Notes under the pieces: model-generated
What the model saw: the letters and a program-made list of their open reading frames with translations, nothing else
Databases searched by the model: none
What the model was told of the DNA's origin: nothing
Assembly: GCF_030248535.1 (NCBI RefSeq)
Contig: NZ_JAHGAJ010000004.1
Coordinates: 1-64,000 of the forward strand
Source of the DNA: Vibrio sp. D404a
GTDB taxonomy: Bacteria; Pseudomonadota; Gammaproteobacteria; Enterobacterales; Vibrionaceae
Direction: 5' to 3'
DNA length: 64,000 nt
Program-made: the position numbers and the translations under genes
In this document: piece by piece, positions 36,909-45,260 of the stretch
How the letters are laid out: each line of letters begins with the position of its first letter
How positions within the stretch are numbered: position 1 is the first letter of the stretch

Positions 36909-36983
36909 ACAACTACAATGTTGTACGCTCACAATAAACAACACTTTAGTTGTCTCGAGAAAGCTAAACAACATAAAAGTTGT
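36909..36983. promoter_or_regulatory. Three-site operator upstream of the HipB-like gene
   Basis: ACAAC-N6-GTTGT occurs three times: 36909-36924, 36938-36953 and 36968-36983. Centre spacings of 29 and 30 bases are close to three helical turns, so repressor dimers would sit on one face of the DNA. It precedes the repressor start by 13 bases, fitting autorepression. Confidence 0.85.
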
Positions 36984-37059
36984 ACTGAGTATCAGCGCCG
37001 TTAAAGCATTCATCAAAGAGCACTAATTTCAACAAAAAAGCGACTAACAATAATGAATG

Positions 37060-37078
37060 GGTACACCACAAGGTACAT
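37060..37078 (+). repeat. Integrase arm-type sites, right end of the island
   Basis: The 19-bp unit with two GGTACA motifs matches 15 of 19 bases of 11460-11478 in the same orientation. It supports an island boundary within the next 100 bases. Confidence 0.6.
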
Positions 37079-37127
37079 CATAAAAAATCAAACCGGGACA
37101 AATTAATTAAAAACAGATACTTAAAAA

Positions 37128-37135
37128 ACCAATTC
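37128..37135 (+). other. Candidate right attachment core (attR)
   Basis: ACCAATTC repeats the ssrA 3' end at 11342-11349 and lies 50 bases past the right arm-type sites and before a core gene. Short, so tentative. Confidence 0.4.
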
Positions 37136-37163
37136 AACTTACGCTAGCACCAAACGTTTGGAA

Positions 37164-37195
37164 AGGGCCAACTCGCAAGAGTTGGCCCTTTTTGT
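37164..37195 (+). terminator. Strong terminator, possibly the original ssrA terminator
   Basis: GGGCCAACTC and GAGTTGGCCC form a perfect 10-bp stem with a GCAA loop and a TTTTT tail on the plus strand. No plus-strand gene ends nearby, so it may have served ssrA before the island inserted; that is inference. Confidence 0.8.
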
Positions 37196-37216
37196 TTTTC
37201 CGGAGTTTAATGCAAG

Positions 37217-39100
37217 CTACTCCTTCTTACCCAATACATAGTCTTCGTCACTACTCACAAGCGCACCGTATTTCAAGAAGTTCTTGCCTAGAATCATGCT
37301 GTATTCAAAGCGAGAGCGGTCTTGTAGGTTAACCTTGACCTTCTTCTCTAAATCACCGAGTTTGACGTTCATTTCTACCACAGGACGAATGTTTACCTTC
37401 TCGCCTTTCTTAGCTTTAATGCGCATCACATCAATCACTGGCTTAGTGAATTCTTGTTTATCGCCTTGGTTGTTTTGGTAGGTAAAGGTCACCATATCTT
37501 GCCCGTCTTTCTTGAAGCGTTTAATGTTAATCGCATTCATTGAGCTCACGTCTGCACCTGTGTCTAGCTTAGCCGGGAATGTCATGCCGTTGACTTCAAC
37601 AAGCTCAACATGACCGACTTTAAACAGAGGTTCTGCGTTCAACAGGTAGTCGGCGCGAGTGTTGATATACACGCCCTCTTTAGCCATTTTTTTGCCTAGA
37701 ACGAAGTAAGGCACCTTTTCACTCATGTCTAACACATCAAGGGCAAACTCTCGCTCATGAGCTTCACCCGATACAACAAAATCTGCACTCACTACTGGGC
37801 GAACATCCTCGCCGACTTTCAGCTTCTTAATCACCTTTTTAGAGACTTTTTGCTGCTCGCCATCCGCATCTATCAAAAAGAACTCAACGGTTTCATCATC
37901 ACCCGAGCCCGTCATTTCAAAACTTTCCACCTTTAGAACCGGAGTACTCACGTTGAACGAAGCAACGGCTTTGAGTGGGAAGTGATCCAGTGTGATGTCC
38001 TCTTCTGGCGAGATAATCAAAGCCTCACCTGACTTGGTAGCATCTTGAAAGCTCTCAGCGCCAGACGAAAGTAAGTTTTCTGCGTTGCTGTTGATCATGA
38101 AGTGTTCACTGGCCGTCATGGTGCCAATTCTTAGCTGGGAGTCGCTACCTGAACGGTCACGTAAATAAACCAAGATATCTCGCGTAGTGTCTTTACCTAA
38201 TTGAACAGGCACGTACACGAGAGGCCTTTGCTTACCGCTCACGTTGAGCATACGTACCAGAGGTAAACTCACCTCTTTCTTTTGACCATCATTGCTAACC
38301 ATGTCAAAGGTTACTTGATTGTTTTTCTTATCAATATCAACCTCTTCAGCATGTAGATTGCTGTAGCGGTTAGCAAGAGAGAAGCTGGCATTCATTGATA
38401 GACCATTAATGGAAACGATCTCTTTTCTGCCAACTACGGTCGCCTTTTCTTGCTCTTGAAGATAATCGTAACCTGCGAATACTAATGCGTTTTCGGCTAA
38501 GAAGGTTTTACCGATCAAAATGGGCGCGGAAAAGTGGCTTCTATCGGTAAGGTTAACGTCTGTCGTGAGCTCTTGGTCCGCGATTTTGAGCGACATTTTT
38601 ATGGTTGGGCGAAGTATCGGCGTGCTACTGGTTCGACTGCGGATCATACTGACACGCTCTAAAGGCGCCTCAATCTTCGCCATTTCTCCAGTTCTAGGGT
38701 TTTGAATCTTAAATGATACCTGTGCTTCAAAAGGTTCAAAGGTACTGCCATCCCAATCACTGTAAGCCACATCGCTGTTGTTCAGAACCTCTTCTGTTAG
38801 CGCCAGCATCAGCTCTTGGTCTTTTAAGTTCTTATAATCCGGATGAGTACTGGTTACTGTAATATCTTCTGCGTGCATCGACGTGGTTTCAGCGCCGGTA
38901 TCGATTTTGCCAATAAAAGGAATATCGCTGAACCCTTCCACTTTCGAGAGATAGACATTCTCAGTACGGCCAAGCACCGATTTGCCGTCCAGCTCATAAG
39001 TTGGATTTTGAGTAGTAGGGGAAGTGTCAGTCGTTGCCATGGAATAGTGCGAAAAAACAAGTGTACTTATTAGAGTTAAAGCCAAAGGTATCTTTTTCAT
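37217..39100 (-). CDS. Periplasmic retropepsin-like protein, four repeats
   Basis: A 627-residue secreted protein (signal MKKIPLALTLISTLVFSHYSMA) of the family called ATP-dependent zinc protease (PF05618, RimK/RimB-associated), which has a retropepsin-like fold. Four tandem units of about 130 residues are seen; the first has the catalytic motif DTGA at about 67-70 and the last DTGAD at about 511. Units 2 and 3 keep the pattern (NLHAEEVDI, ILVYLRDR; EFALDVLDM, FVLGKKM) but lack DTGA. Each ends with an ILIGKTFL or ILGKNFL type strand. The start at 39100 is chosen for its signal peptide; the frame opens 111 bases earlier. It may pair its two active units as a pseudo-dimer. Confidence 0.83.
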   Translation of the reverse strand: MKKIPLALTLISTLVFSHYSMATTDTSPTTQNPTYELDGKSVLGRTENVYLSKVEGFSDIPFIGKIDTGAETTSMHAEDITVTSTHPDYKNLKDQELMLALTEEVLNNSDVAYSDWDGSTFEPFEAQVSFKIQNPRTGEMAKIEAPLERVSMIRSRTSSTPILRPTIKMSLKIADQELTTDVNLTDRSHFSAPILIGKTFLAENALVFAGYDYLQEQEKATVVGRKEIVSINGLSMNASFSLANRYSNLHAEEVDIDKKNNQVTFDMVSNDGQKKEVSLPLVRMLNVSGKQRPLVYVPVQLGKDTTRDILVYLRDRSGSDSQLRIGTMTASEHFMINSNAENLLSSGAESFQDATKSGEALIISPEEDITLDHFPLKAVASFNVSTPVLKVESFEMTGSGDDETVEFFLIDADGEQQKVSKKVIKKLKVGEDVRPVVSADFVVSGEAHEREFALDVLDMSEKVPYFVLGKKMAKEGVYINTRADYLLNAEPLFKVGHVELVEVNGMTFPAKLDTGADVSSMNAINIKRFKKDGQDMVTFTYQNNQGDKQEFTKPVIDVMRIKAKKGEKVNIRPVVEMNVKLGDLEKKVKVNLQDRSRFEYSMILGKNFLKYGALVSSDEDYVLGKKE

Positions 39101-39456
39101 TAGTTGTTCCGTTGTCATCAGTTCACTAATAATACTGACGTTTTTGTTTAAAGTTCCTGCGTCAGCAGTGGTTCTCACATAACGTTTACGTGGTGACTTT
39201 TTCAATGACAAATCGATGACTTAACAGGGTTTAACCTCATCAATTGTTGACTTACTACTCATCCATTTTTCATTGAAAGATCTACCTAGCATTCAGGCTG
39301 ACAAGTAACGGCTCTTAAACAAGAAACGCCAGCCGATTTAAACGAATCAACTAAAAGTATAGAAGCAAATTCACCATTCATTTTAAGTATTTATGTCACC
39401 ATTTTATAAACCTAGCATTACAACCCATTAATTTCTTTGGTAGTATCCGCGCCGAA
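39101..39456. other. Intergenic region without a gene
   Basis: About 355 AT-rich bases between divergent genes. I see no hairpin, operator or small gene that I could defend. Confidence 0.45.
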
Positions 39457-39930
39457 ATGAGTGAACTGAATGTTGTGATGCATATATCAAGAAATAAGCA
39501 GATAAAACAAAAAGTAATGGCGATTTACGTCATTGCTGCTTTGCTGTTTCAGATATATTTATTGGCGACGATGGCGCTCAACCCATCACAAGTGAATAAC
39601 AAGAACTGGCTGTCAGAAGCACAGGGAGAGAAGATCTTGTTGTGTACCGCAGAGGGTTTTAAATGGGTCGATATAAGAGAGCTGATTGGTGATAACGCCG
39701 AACAACCAGTATCGCTAAACGACGTCCATGAACCTCTTAAATTCCAGTGTCCATTACTGGAAATGTGCCAATTCTCAATTGTTATGATGGCTCTTGTATT
39801 GGCTGCCATTGCTGTTTGGCTGTGCCGTGTCACGAGCTCTTATCTTGACTATAGTCATACCTATTGCTTTAGCAAAATCTATCTCACACTTGCGCCTAAG
39901 CAGTCCCCACCCTCTGGTTTTTCTGCGTAA
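39457..39930 (+). CDS. Small membrane protein beside the copper chaperone gene
   Basis: A 157-residue protein with two hydrophobic spans (about 22-42 and 106-126) flanking a soluble loop that holds the motif CPLLEMC and a further Cys (LLCTAEG). DUF2946-like proteins with such loops are common near copper genes, and the next gene encodes a PCu(A)C chaperone, so a metal-related role is likely but unproven. The exact start is uncertain because no clear ribosome site precedes ATG 39457; ATG 39478 is an alternative. Confidence 0.65.
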   Translation: MSELNVVMHISRNKQIKQKVMAIYVIAALLFQIYLLATMALNPSQVNNKNWLSEAQGEKILLCTAEGFKWVDIRELIGDNAEQPVSLNDVHEPLKFQCPLLEMCQFSIVMMALVLAAIAVWLCRVTSSYLDYSHTYCFSKIYLTLAPKQSPPSGFSA

Positions 39931-40104
39931 ACAAATCGATAAGCCTTGTGTTTATCTCTGTTAACGAAACTTGTTTAACGACAATTTTTTAACTCAAAAA
40001 ACCAACGCCTTATATCATTAAAGGCGGGTGTAACTTCACTGCGCTCTTTGCATGCAGGCCAATATGAATATTTGGCCAACCAGATAAAACCGATAGAGAC
40101 TATT

Positions 40105-40569
40105 ATGAAAAAACAGCTCAACACTCTAATCCTATTTATTGCGACACTTTTCACCGCTCAAGTTTTTGCGCACGAATACACAGCAGATAGTATTCAAATA
40201 GATCACCCATGGAGCCGAGAGGCGCCGCCGAATGCCACTGTGATTGCTGGTTTTTTCCAATTGAAAAACCTAGCAGAGAAAGACGACTTCTTAATCAGCG
40301 CTTCAACTCCGATTGCTGATCGCGTCGAAATCCATACCCATGAAATGGAAGATGGAATGATGAAGATGATCAAAGTCGATAACGTACGCCTAGCGACTCA
40401 AGAAACGGTGATGTTCAAGCCGGGCGGCTACCACTTGATGATCTTCAACCCAAACAAGCCTTACAAAAAAGGCGAGCGCTTCCCGATGACGCTGCAATTT
40501 AAAAATGCAGGCAAAGTAGAAGTCGAGCTAGCGGTTGAAGAAAACGCGCACGTGCACCATCACCACTAA
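40105..40569 (+). CDS. Periplasmic copper chaperone PCu(A)C
   Basis: Binds Cu(I) in the periplasm for delivery to cytochrome oxidase. The 154-residue protein has a signal peptide (cleavage after QVFA, near residue 22) and a single PCu(A)C domain: HPWSREAPPNATVIAGFF, the metal ligands in HTHEMEDGMMKM and GGYHLMIF. The C-terminal HVHHHH may add a second metal site. ATG 40105 is chosen for its signal peptide; the longer frame starts 57 bases earlier. Confidence 0.9.
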   Translation: MKKQLNTLILFIATLFTAQVFAHEYTADSIQIDHPWSREAPPNATVIAGFFQLKNLAEKDDFLISASTPIADRVEIHTHEMEDGMMKMIKVDNVRLATQETVMFKPGGYHLMIFNPNKPYKKGERFPMTLQFKNAGKVEVELAVEENAHVHHHH

Positions 40570-40612
40570 TCGTTAATCACTAGTCATTCATCGCTAGTCA
40601 TTAAGCACCCAC

Positions 40613-40658
40613 AAAAAACAAGCCCCCTTGTGTTCTTCACAACAAGGGGGCTTTTTGT
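40613..40658. terminator. Bidirectional terminator after the copper chaperone gene
   Basis: AGCCCCCTTGT pairs with ACAAGGGGGCT, with A and T runs on both sides. It serves both the plus-strand chaperone gene and the converging histidine-kinase gene. Confidence 0.92.
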
Positions 40659-40677
40659 CTTTCATGAACGAGAGGAA

Positions 40678-41865
40678 TCAGCGCTGCATAATGAGCGTCA
40701 CTTGTCCGCCGTGATCAGTATTCGATAACAGGGTTCTGCCATTCAAGTGAGTGGTAAGCTCATAGATGAGTAACATCCCGATCCCAAAACCATCTTGCGG
40801 TTTGATGCTATCGATATCTCCATTATTGAATGCTTGAATGATAGGTTGTGGAAAGCCGCGTCCGTCGTCGCTGATCTTCACGACATCGAAATTCGGGTAG
40901 TTGGCGTAAACAATCTTAATGTTCTCGCGCGTATAACGGCACGCATTACTCAGAATGTTAAACAACAATATTTTGAGCACTTTATGATCGGTCGTGATCG
41001 TTTGATCGCAGTTAACCAGTTCCAAACCTTTTTTGTTACTCAGTGCCGAAAAAGTCTTATGTACTATCGCTTCAAAGTTCGCCTTTTCTCTGGCTAGCGG
41101 CACCTGCTTGTTTAAGATCTTTAGCAAGTGGAGACTGTTCTCACACAACATGTTCAGGCTTCGCACTTGCTCATCGAGCTTGGTTAGCAGAAATGCATCA
41201 CTGTTGTGGCTCTCTACTAGCATGTCACTGGTTAACTGGATTGATGAGAGTGGTGTGCGAATATCATGAGGCAGTGCAGCAAAGATCATCTTCTGCCGCG
41301 CCATCAAACTCTCTATCGCTTCCGCCATCTGATGTTGATTGGCGATCAGGGTCTTCACTGCTTCCGGGCCCCTTTCATCTACACGCGCCTTAAAGTCGCC
41401 CCGCGCATACTGAGAAGATAAGTGATGAAGCGACTTAAAGCCATTGGTCCAAGTGCGCAGCGACAAGATCAAGATGATAAGGGTACACAGAAGCTGCAAT
41501 ACGTCTTCCAAAAGCTCCACCAGCTTGATGTGACGTATCGCTGGATCGTTATTGTAAGCCTCGCTATTAAACGTTCCTAGAATCGCTTTATCGCCGCGTT
41601 TCTTCGCCAGTGTGTACTCTCCCTCATCTACCCTTTGCATCTCTCCCGACGAGACGTCGCATTGGAACAACCAAACCGGAGATTCTTCAGGCTTGTTGGT
41701 TACTAGTGGCGCAAGGAAGCCGTTCAACACCATTTCTAAGCGACGAAAGTTCAGGTCCTGCTGCAGCTGTTCTTTATAAGGAGCAAGTAACAGCAACGAC
41801 AACATGGTACTGACTAAGTAACCCAAAATGAGTGAACTGATGATCTGACCGATAAAGGTTTTCAT
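40678..41865 (-). CDS. Sensor histidine kinase (HisKA/HATPase)
   Basis: A 395-residue membrane kinase with two spans (about 10-28 and 125-145), a periplasmic loop of about 95 residues, a HAMP linker (LSSQYARGDFKARV), the phospho-acceptor box ALPHDIRTPLS (His about 203) and an ATPase domain with N (LSNACRYT), D-x-G (ISDDGRGF) and GFGIGMLL. The conserved E before xxN is absent. Its start overlaps the response-regulator stop by four bases, so the two form a system; its signal is unknown. Confidence 0.93.
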   Translation of the reverse strand: MKTFIGQIISSLILGYLVSTMLSLLLLAPYKEQLQQDLNFRRLEMVLNGFLAPLVTNKPEESPVWLFQCDVSSGEMQRVDEGEYTLAKKRGDKAILGTFNSEAYNNDPAIRHIKLVELLEDVLQLLCTLIILILSLRTWTNGFKSLHHLSSQYARGDFKARVDERGPEAVKTLIANQHQMAEAIESLMARQKMIFAALPHDIRTPLSSIQLTSDMLVESHNSDAFLLTKLDEQVRSLNMLCENSLHLLKILNKQVPLAREKANFEAIVHKTFSALSNKKGLELVNCDQTITTDHKVLKILLFNILSNACRYTRENIKIVYANYPNFDVVKISDDGRGFPQPIIQAFNNGDIDSIKPQDGFGIGMLLIYELTTHLNGRTLLSNTDHGGQVTLIMQR

Positions 41866-42551
41866 CGAACCACAACCTGATAGTTGAGATAGAAACCTCG
41901 GCTACGCTTGTTTCTAATCAGCTCCATATCCGGTAGGTAAGTGCTGAGCTTTTTACGAAGCGTCGACACTCGCATGTAAATAGAGCGGTCTTCAATGTGA
42001 TAAGGAAAGCCGTGAATATGTTGAAAAAGCTCATGTACGAGCATGGGCTCGTCTGCATTCGCAAGCAGTTCGAGAAGTTCGAATTCAGAGGGAATTAATG
42101 GAACGATAATATGCTTAAATTGAAGTGTTGAATCTCTAGAACACAGCCTAAATATCAACTCCTCTTCAACACGAGAGTGGATACTTGGTTTCTGCTCTAG
42201 GACCTTTCGGATTCGCTCGCGAAGCGCATTGGTACGAACCGGCTTGGTGATATAGTCATTCGCCCCTATTGTGAGCGCATTGGTTTCTGTGATCTCATTG
42301 TCGTTAGCCGTCATGATGATCACAGGAATAGTAGAGCCTTGTTGGCGCAGGTTCTCAAGAACGCTTAGCCCTGAAGTATGTGGAAGCTGGATATCAAGCA
42401 GGACCAACTTAGGCGCTCGATCCATAATTATCTCAGTGGCACCTTCACCACTGCTTAAACAGTCAACCGAATATCCCTCTACATTTCTCAAAAAGTAACA
42501 CAGCATCTCCCTGAGCTGCAGATCATCTTCCACTATTAAAACGTCCGACAT
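41862..42551 (-). CDS. OmpR-family response regulator
   Basis: A 229-residue regulator. The receiver domain has acidic D's in VEDD, the phospho-acceptor in LLDIQLP (Asp about 50), the switch Thr in IMTAND and the Lys in ITKPV. The C-terminal winged helix has the OmpR/PhoB pattern (IPSEFELLELLANADEP and SIYMRVSTLRKKL ... RSRGFYLN). The ATG at 42551 begins MSDVLIVEDD; the longer frame adds 36 residues that do not fit the family. Confidence 0.95.
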   Translation of the reverse strand: MSDVLIVEDDLQLREMLCYFLRNVEGYSVDCLSSGEGATEIIMDRAPKLVLLDIQLPHTSGLSVLENLRQQGSTIPVIIMTANDNEITETNALTIGANDYITKPVRTNALRERIRKVLEQKPSIHSRVEEELIFRLCSRDSTLQFKHIIVPLIPSEFELLELLANADEPMLVHELFQHIHGFPYHIEDRSIYMRVSTLRKKLSTYLPDMELIRNKRSRGFYLNYQVVVR

Positions 42552-42728
42552 TGAATATTCTCTACTTAAATTAGTATTAATAACCAACCTAGCCATTAAA
42601 GCCAAAATCTCATAAAAGCAAAGCTTTAACTCTCTTACATTATAAACGCTTTTTATCACGGCAACGTTTGCGTTGCTCTAATGGGAGGCAGTGTAAGGCT
42701 AAGAGGTAATTTACTCTTTAAGATAATG

Positions 42729-42755
42729 TAAGCCCCTCTATAAAAGAAGGGCTTA
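42729..42755. terminator. Weak hairpin after the periplasmic peroxidase gene
   Basis: TAAGCCC pairs with GGGCTTA around a 13-base AT-rich loop. No T-run follows on either strand, so it is only a possible terminator. Confidence 0.3.
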
Positions 42756-42814
42756 GTAATTGATTTACAAGAGAACTCTTATCCTAAAAATCAGTGTTTT
42801 AATACCGAAATGGC

Positions 42815-43429
42815 TTAGCCTTGTTTCTTTGCTAGCTCAACAGCGGCTGCAAGGTCTGGCAGTGTCGTCAGTTCTGGTACACGTTGTACAAGAATGATCT
42901 TGTTGTTCTGATCCGTTACCACGATGCTGCGCGTCAGTAGGCCAAGCTCTTTAATCAGCGCACCAGTCTTCTCACCAAATGCATGCTCTACCGAATCTGA
43001 CAGGTACTCAACACCCGTTAGCTCATGCTCAGAAATAAAACGCTGCTGTGCAAATGGCGTATCTGCACTGATCGCGTAAAACTCGATATCTTTCAGTGAC
43101 GCTTTATTCTCATTCACAAACTGAGAAAGCTCTGCCGCTTGCTGAACACATACCGGAGTATCAACAGACGTCAGTACGCTGTAGATCTTGACTTTGCCGT
43201 TGGTTGCGCTGGTATCGAACGGTTTTAGGTTTGATGTCATTAGCTGAACAGAAGGCATGTAGTCGCCGACTTTCACACCTTCACCAGTTAGATGAAACTT
43301 GTTGGTTTTCTCTAGTGTAACGATCTCGCCCGAACCTAGGTTAGCGTGCTGCTCTGTCACGTCAAACTGCGCTGAAGCAACAGTAGAAAACAGCGCAGAA
43401 AGTGCCATAACTAACAGTGACTTTTTCAT
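42815..43429 (-). CDS. Exported thiol peroxidase (Tpx-like), one-cysteine type
   Basis: A 204-residue peroxiredoxin with an N-terminal signal peptide (MKKSLLVMALSALFSTVASA). The peroxidatic Cys is in SVDTPVCVQQ. The resolving Cys that Tpx proteins carry in the FCTSE position is replaced: the aligned segment reads FISEHE. It therefore looks like a one-Cys enzyme that would need an external thiol. The frame opens at a GTG nine bases upstream, overlapping tpx; ATG 43429 leaves a one-base gap and is preferred. Confidence 0.85.
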   Translation of the reverse strand: MKKSLLVMALSALFSTVASAQFDVTEQHANLGSGEIVTLEKTNKFHLTGEGVKVGDYMPSVQLMTSNLKPFDTSATNGKVKIYSVLTSVDTPVCVQQAAELSQFVNENKASLKDIEFYAISADTPFAQQRFISEHELTGVEYLSDSVEHAFGEKTGALIKELGLLTRSIVVTDQNNKIILVQRVPELTTLPDLAAAVELAKKQG

Positions 43430-43430
43430 G

Positions 43431-43931
43431 TTAAGCACCTACTACGTCAAGAACCGCTTGGTAGTTTGGCTCTTCTGTGATTTCAGAAACTCGTTCGCTG
43501 TGCATCACCTTACCTTCTTCATCAACCACAACCACTGCGCGAGTTGCTAGGCCTTTTAGCGCACCTTCGTTCAGGTTCACACCGTAGTCTTCTGTGAAAG
43601 TTGGTGAGCGGAAGAAAGAGAAGTTTTGTACTGAATCGATAGACTCAGATGTACAGAAGCGGCCCGTTGCGAACGGCAGGTCTGCCGAGATGTTCAATAC
43701 CGCAACACCTTGAACGCTCGCTAGCTTTTGGTGGAACTCACGTACGCTTGCCGCACATACTGGCGTGTCAATGCTTGGGAAGATATTGAGTACCAATTTC
43801 TGGCCTTTCATCGACTCAAGTGTGATGTCTGCAAGCTCTGCTGAGCATAACGTGAAGTTTTGTGCTGATTGGCCTGCTTGTGGGAATGAACCAGAAACAG
43901 AAACCGCTTCGCCTTGAAAAGTGATTGACAT
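43431..43931 (-). CDS. tpx: Thiol peroxidase Tpx
   Basis: Cytoplasmic peroxiredoxin that reduces alkyl hydroperoxides with thioredoxin. The 166-residue protein has the peroxidatic Cys in SIDTPVCAASVREF and the resolving Cys in GRFCTSE, plus the N-terminal TFQGEAV pattern. It is transcribed together with the exported paralogue, one base apart. Confidence 0.96.
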   Translation of the reverse strand: MSITFQGEAVSVSGSFPQAGQSAQNFTLCSAELADITLESMKGQKLVLNIFPSIDTPVCAASVREFHQKLASVQGVAVLNISADLPFATGRFCTSESIDSVQNFSFFRSPTFTEDYGVNLNEGALKGLATRAVVVVDEEGKVMHSERVSEITEEPNYQAVLDVVGA

Positions 43932-44010
43932 GATTTACCTTCAATTTGTTTTTTATAAGATTGTTTCGATAAGAGTGAGCAACTTATCAGTAGCAATGGT
44001 ATCGACTTGG

Positions 44011-44202
44011 TCACATATAAAAAGTAAGGGTGACTAAGCCTAAGTAAGTCGCGATATAGAAAAGCGCAACGTAGAAAAATATCGCGGTTCCATCCTCCTC
44101 AGAGATGCGCTCTTGTAGGGCTTTTACGCCAACTTGTTGAAGCAAGGCGGCAACCAGCCCCAAAAAAATAGGGATAATCGCGCTAGTTACTGCTTTTTTC
44201 AT
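44011..44202 (-). CDS. Small two-span membrane protein after cysK
   Basis: A 63-residue protein with two hydrophobic spans ([15 protein letters not shown] and [20 protein letters not shown]). ATG 44202 overlaps the end of the cysK gene by 20 bases; the frame opens five codons earlier. Unknown function; likely co-transcribed with cysK. Confidence 0.6.
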   Translation of the reverse strand: MKKAVTSAIIPIFLGLVAALLQQVGVKALQERISEEDGTAIFFYVALFYIATYLGLVTLTFYM

Positions 44203-45151
44203 CGAACATACCTGCAAACAACGCTGAGCTTAGGTAACGCTCGCCTGAACTAGGAAGAACCGTCACAATATTCTTGCCTCGGTATTCATGCATTTCAGCA
44301 ATGCGATTCGCTGCAACAACTGCTGCGCCAGAAGAGATCCCTGCAAGAATGCCCTCTTCTTTCATAAGACGATTGGCCATATCGATGGCTTCTTGAGAAG
44401 TAACACGTTCTACGTGGTCGATCAGGCTGAGGTCTAAATTACCGGGAATAAACCCAGCGCCAATGCCTTGGATTTTATGAGGTGCAGGTTGAATCTCTTC
44501 CCCTGCCAATGATTGAGAAATGACGGGTGATTCAGCAGGCTCAACCGCCACCGACAACACCTGCTTTTTCTGATAGTTCTTAAGGTAACGGCTCACCCCT
44601 GTGATGGTACCGCCTGTACCTACGCCTGCGACAAACACATCGATTTGGCCTTGAGTGGCATCCCAGATTTCTGGCCCTGTCGTCTTTACATGAATCTCAG
44701 GGTTGGCAGGGTTATCAAACTGCTGAAGGAGCAGATATTTATTTGGGTTGGAATCAACGATCTGTTGCGCTTTATCTATCGCGCCTTTCATGCCTTTTGC
44801 TGCTTCAGTCAAAACCAAGTTCGCACCCAAGGCTTTCAATAATTTGCGACGCTCTAGGCTCATCGATTCAGGCATGGTAAGAGTCAGCTTGTAGCCACGA
44901 GCCGCAGCAACGTAAGCCAACGCAATACCCGTATTACCACTGGTCGGTTCAACAAGTTCAATCCCCGGAACTAACTTGCCTAACTTTGCCGCCTGCCAGA
45001 TCATATTAGCGCCAATACGGCACTTCACACTAAAACTTGGATTACGTGATTCAATCTTAGCCATCACACGTCCGTTACTCACTCGGTTCAAGCGTACCAA
45101 CGGTGTATGACCAATAGTGTAGGAGTTATCTTCTGCGATGTTATTTCTCAT
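44183..45151 (-). CDS. cysK: Cysteine synthase A
   Basis: PLP enzyme that makes cysteine from O-acetylserine and sulfide. The 322-residue length fits. Motifs: GHTPLVRL (residues 13-20), the PLP-lysine in SFSVKCRIG (about 43), the TSGNTG phosphate or substrate loop (about 71-76) and GTGGTITG for the PLP phosphate. CysM would be the alternative; the PSFSVKCR context and length favour CysK-type. Convergent small gene overlaps its end. Confidence 0.92.
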   Translation of the reverse strand: MRNNIAEDNSYTIGHTPLVRLNRVSNGRVMAKIESRNPSFSVKCRIGANMIWQAAKLGKLVPGIELVEPTSGNTGIALAYVAAARGYKLTLTMPESMSLERRKLLKALGANLVLTEAAKGMKGAIDKAQQIVDSNPNKYLLLQQFDNPANPEIHVKTTGPEIWDATQGQIDVFVAGVGTGGTITGVSRYLKNYQKKQVLSVAVEPAESPVISQSLAGEEIQPAPHKIQGIGAGFIPGNLDLSLIDHVERVTSQEAIDMANRLMKEEGILAGISSGAAVVAANRIAEMHEYRGKNIVTVLPSSGERYLSSALFAGMFDEKSSN

Positions 45152-45260
45152 AACGACTGCCCTTATTGATAATTAGAGCAACAAAAAATACGTCTCGTGG
45201 GTTATGAAGATAACTAACGGCAGTTAAGGTACTGTAAGTGGTTATTTAGAAATGAAAAAG

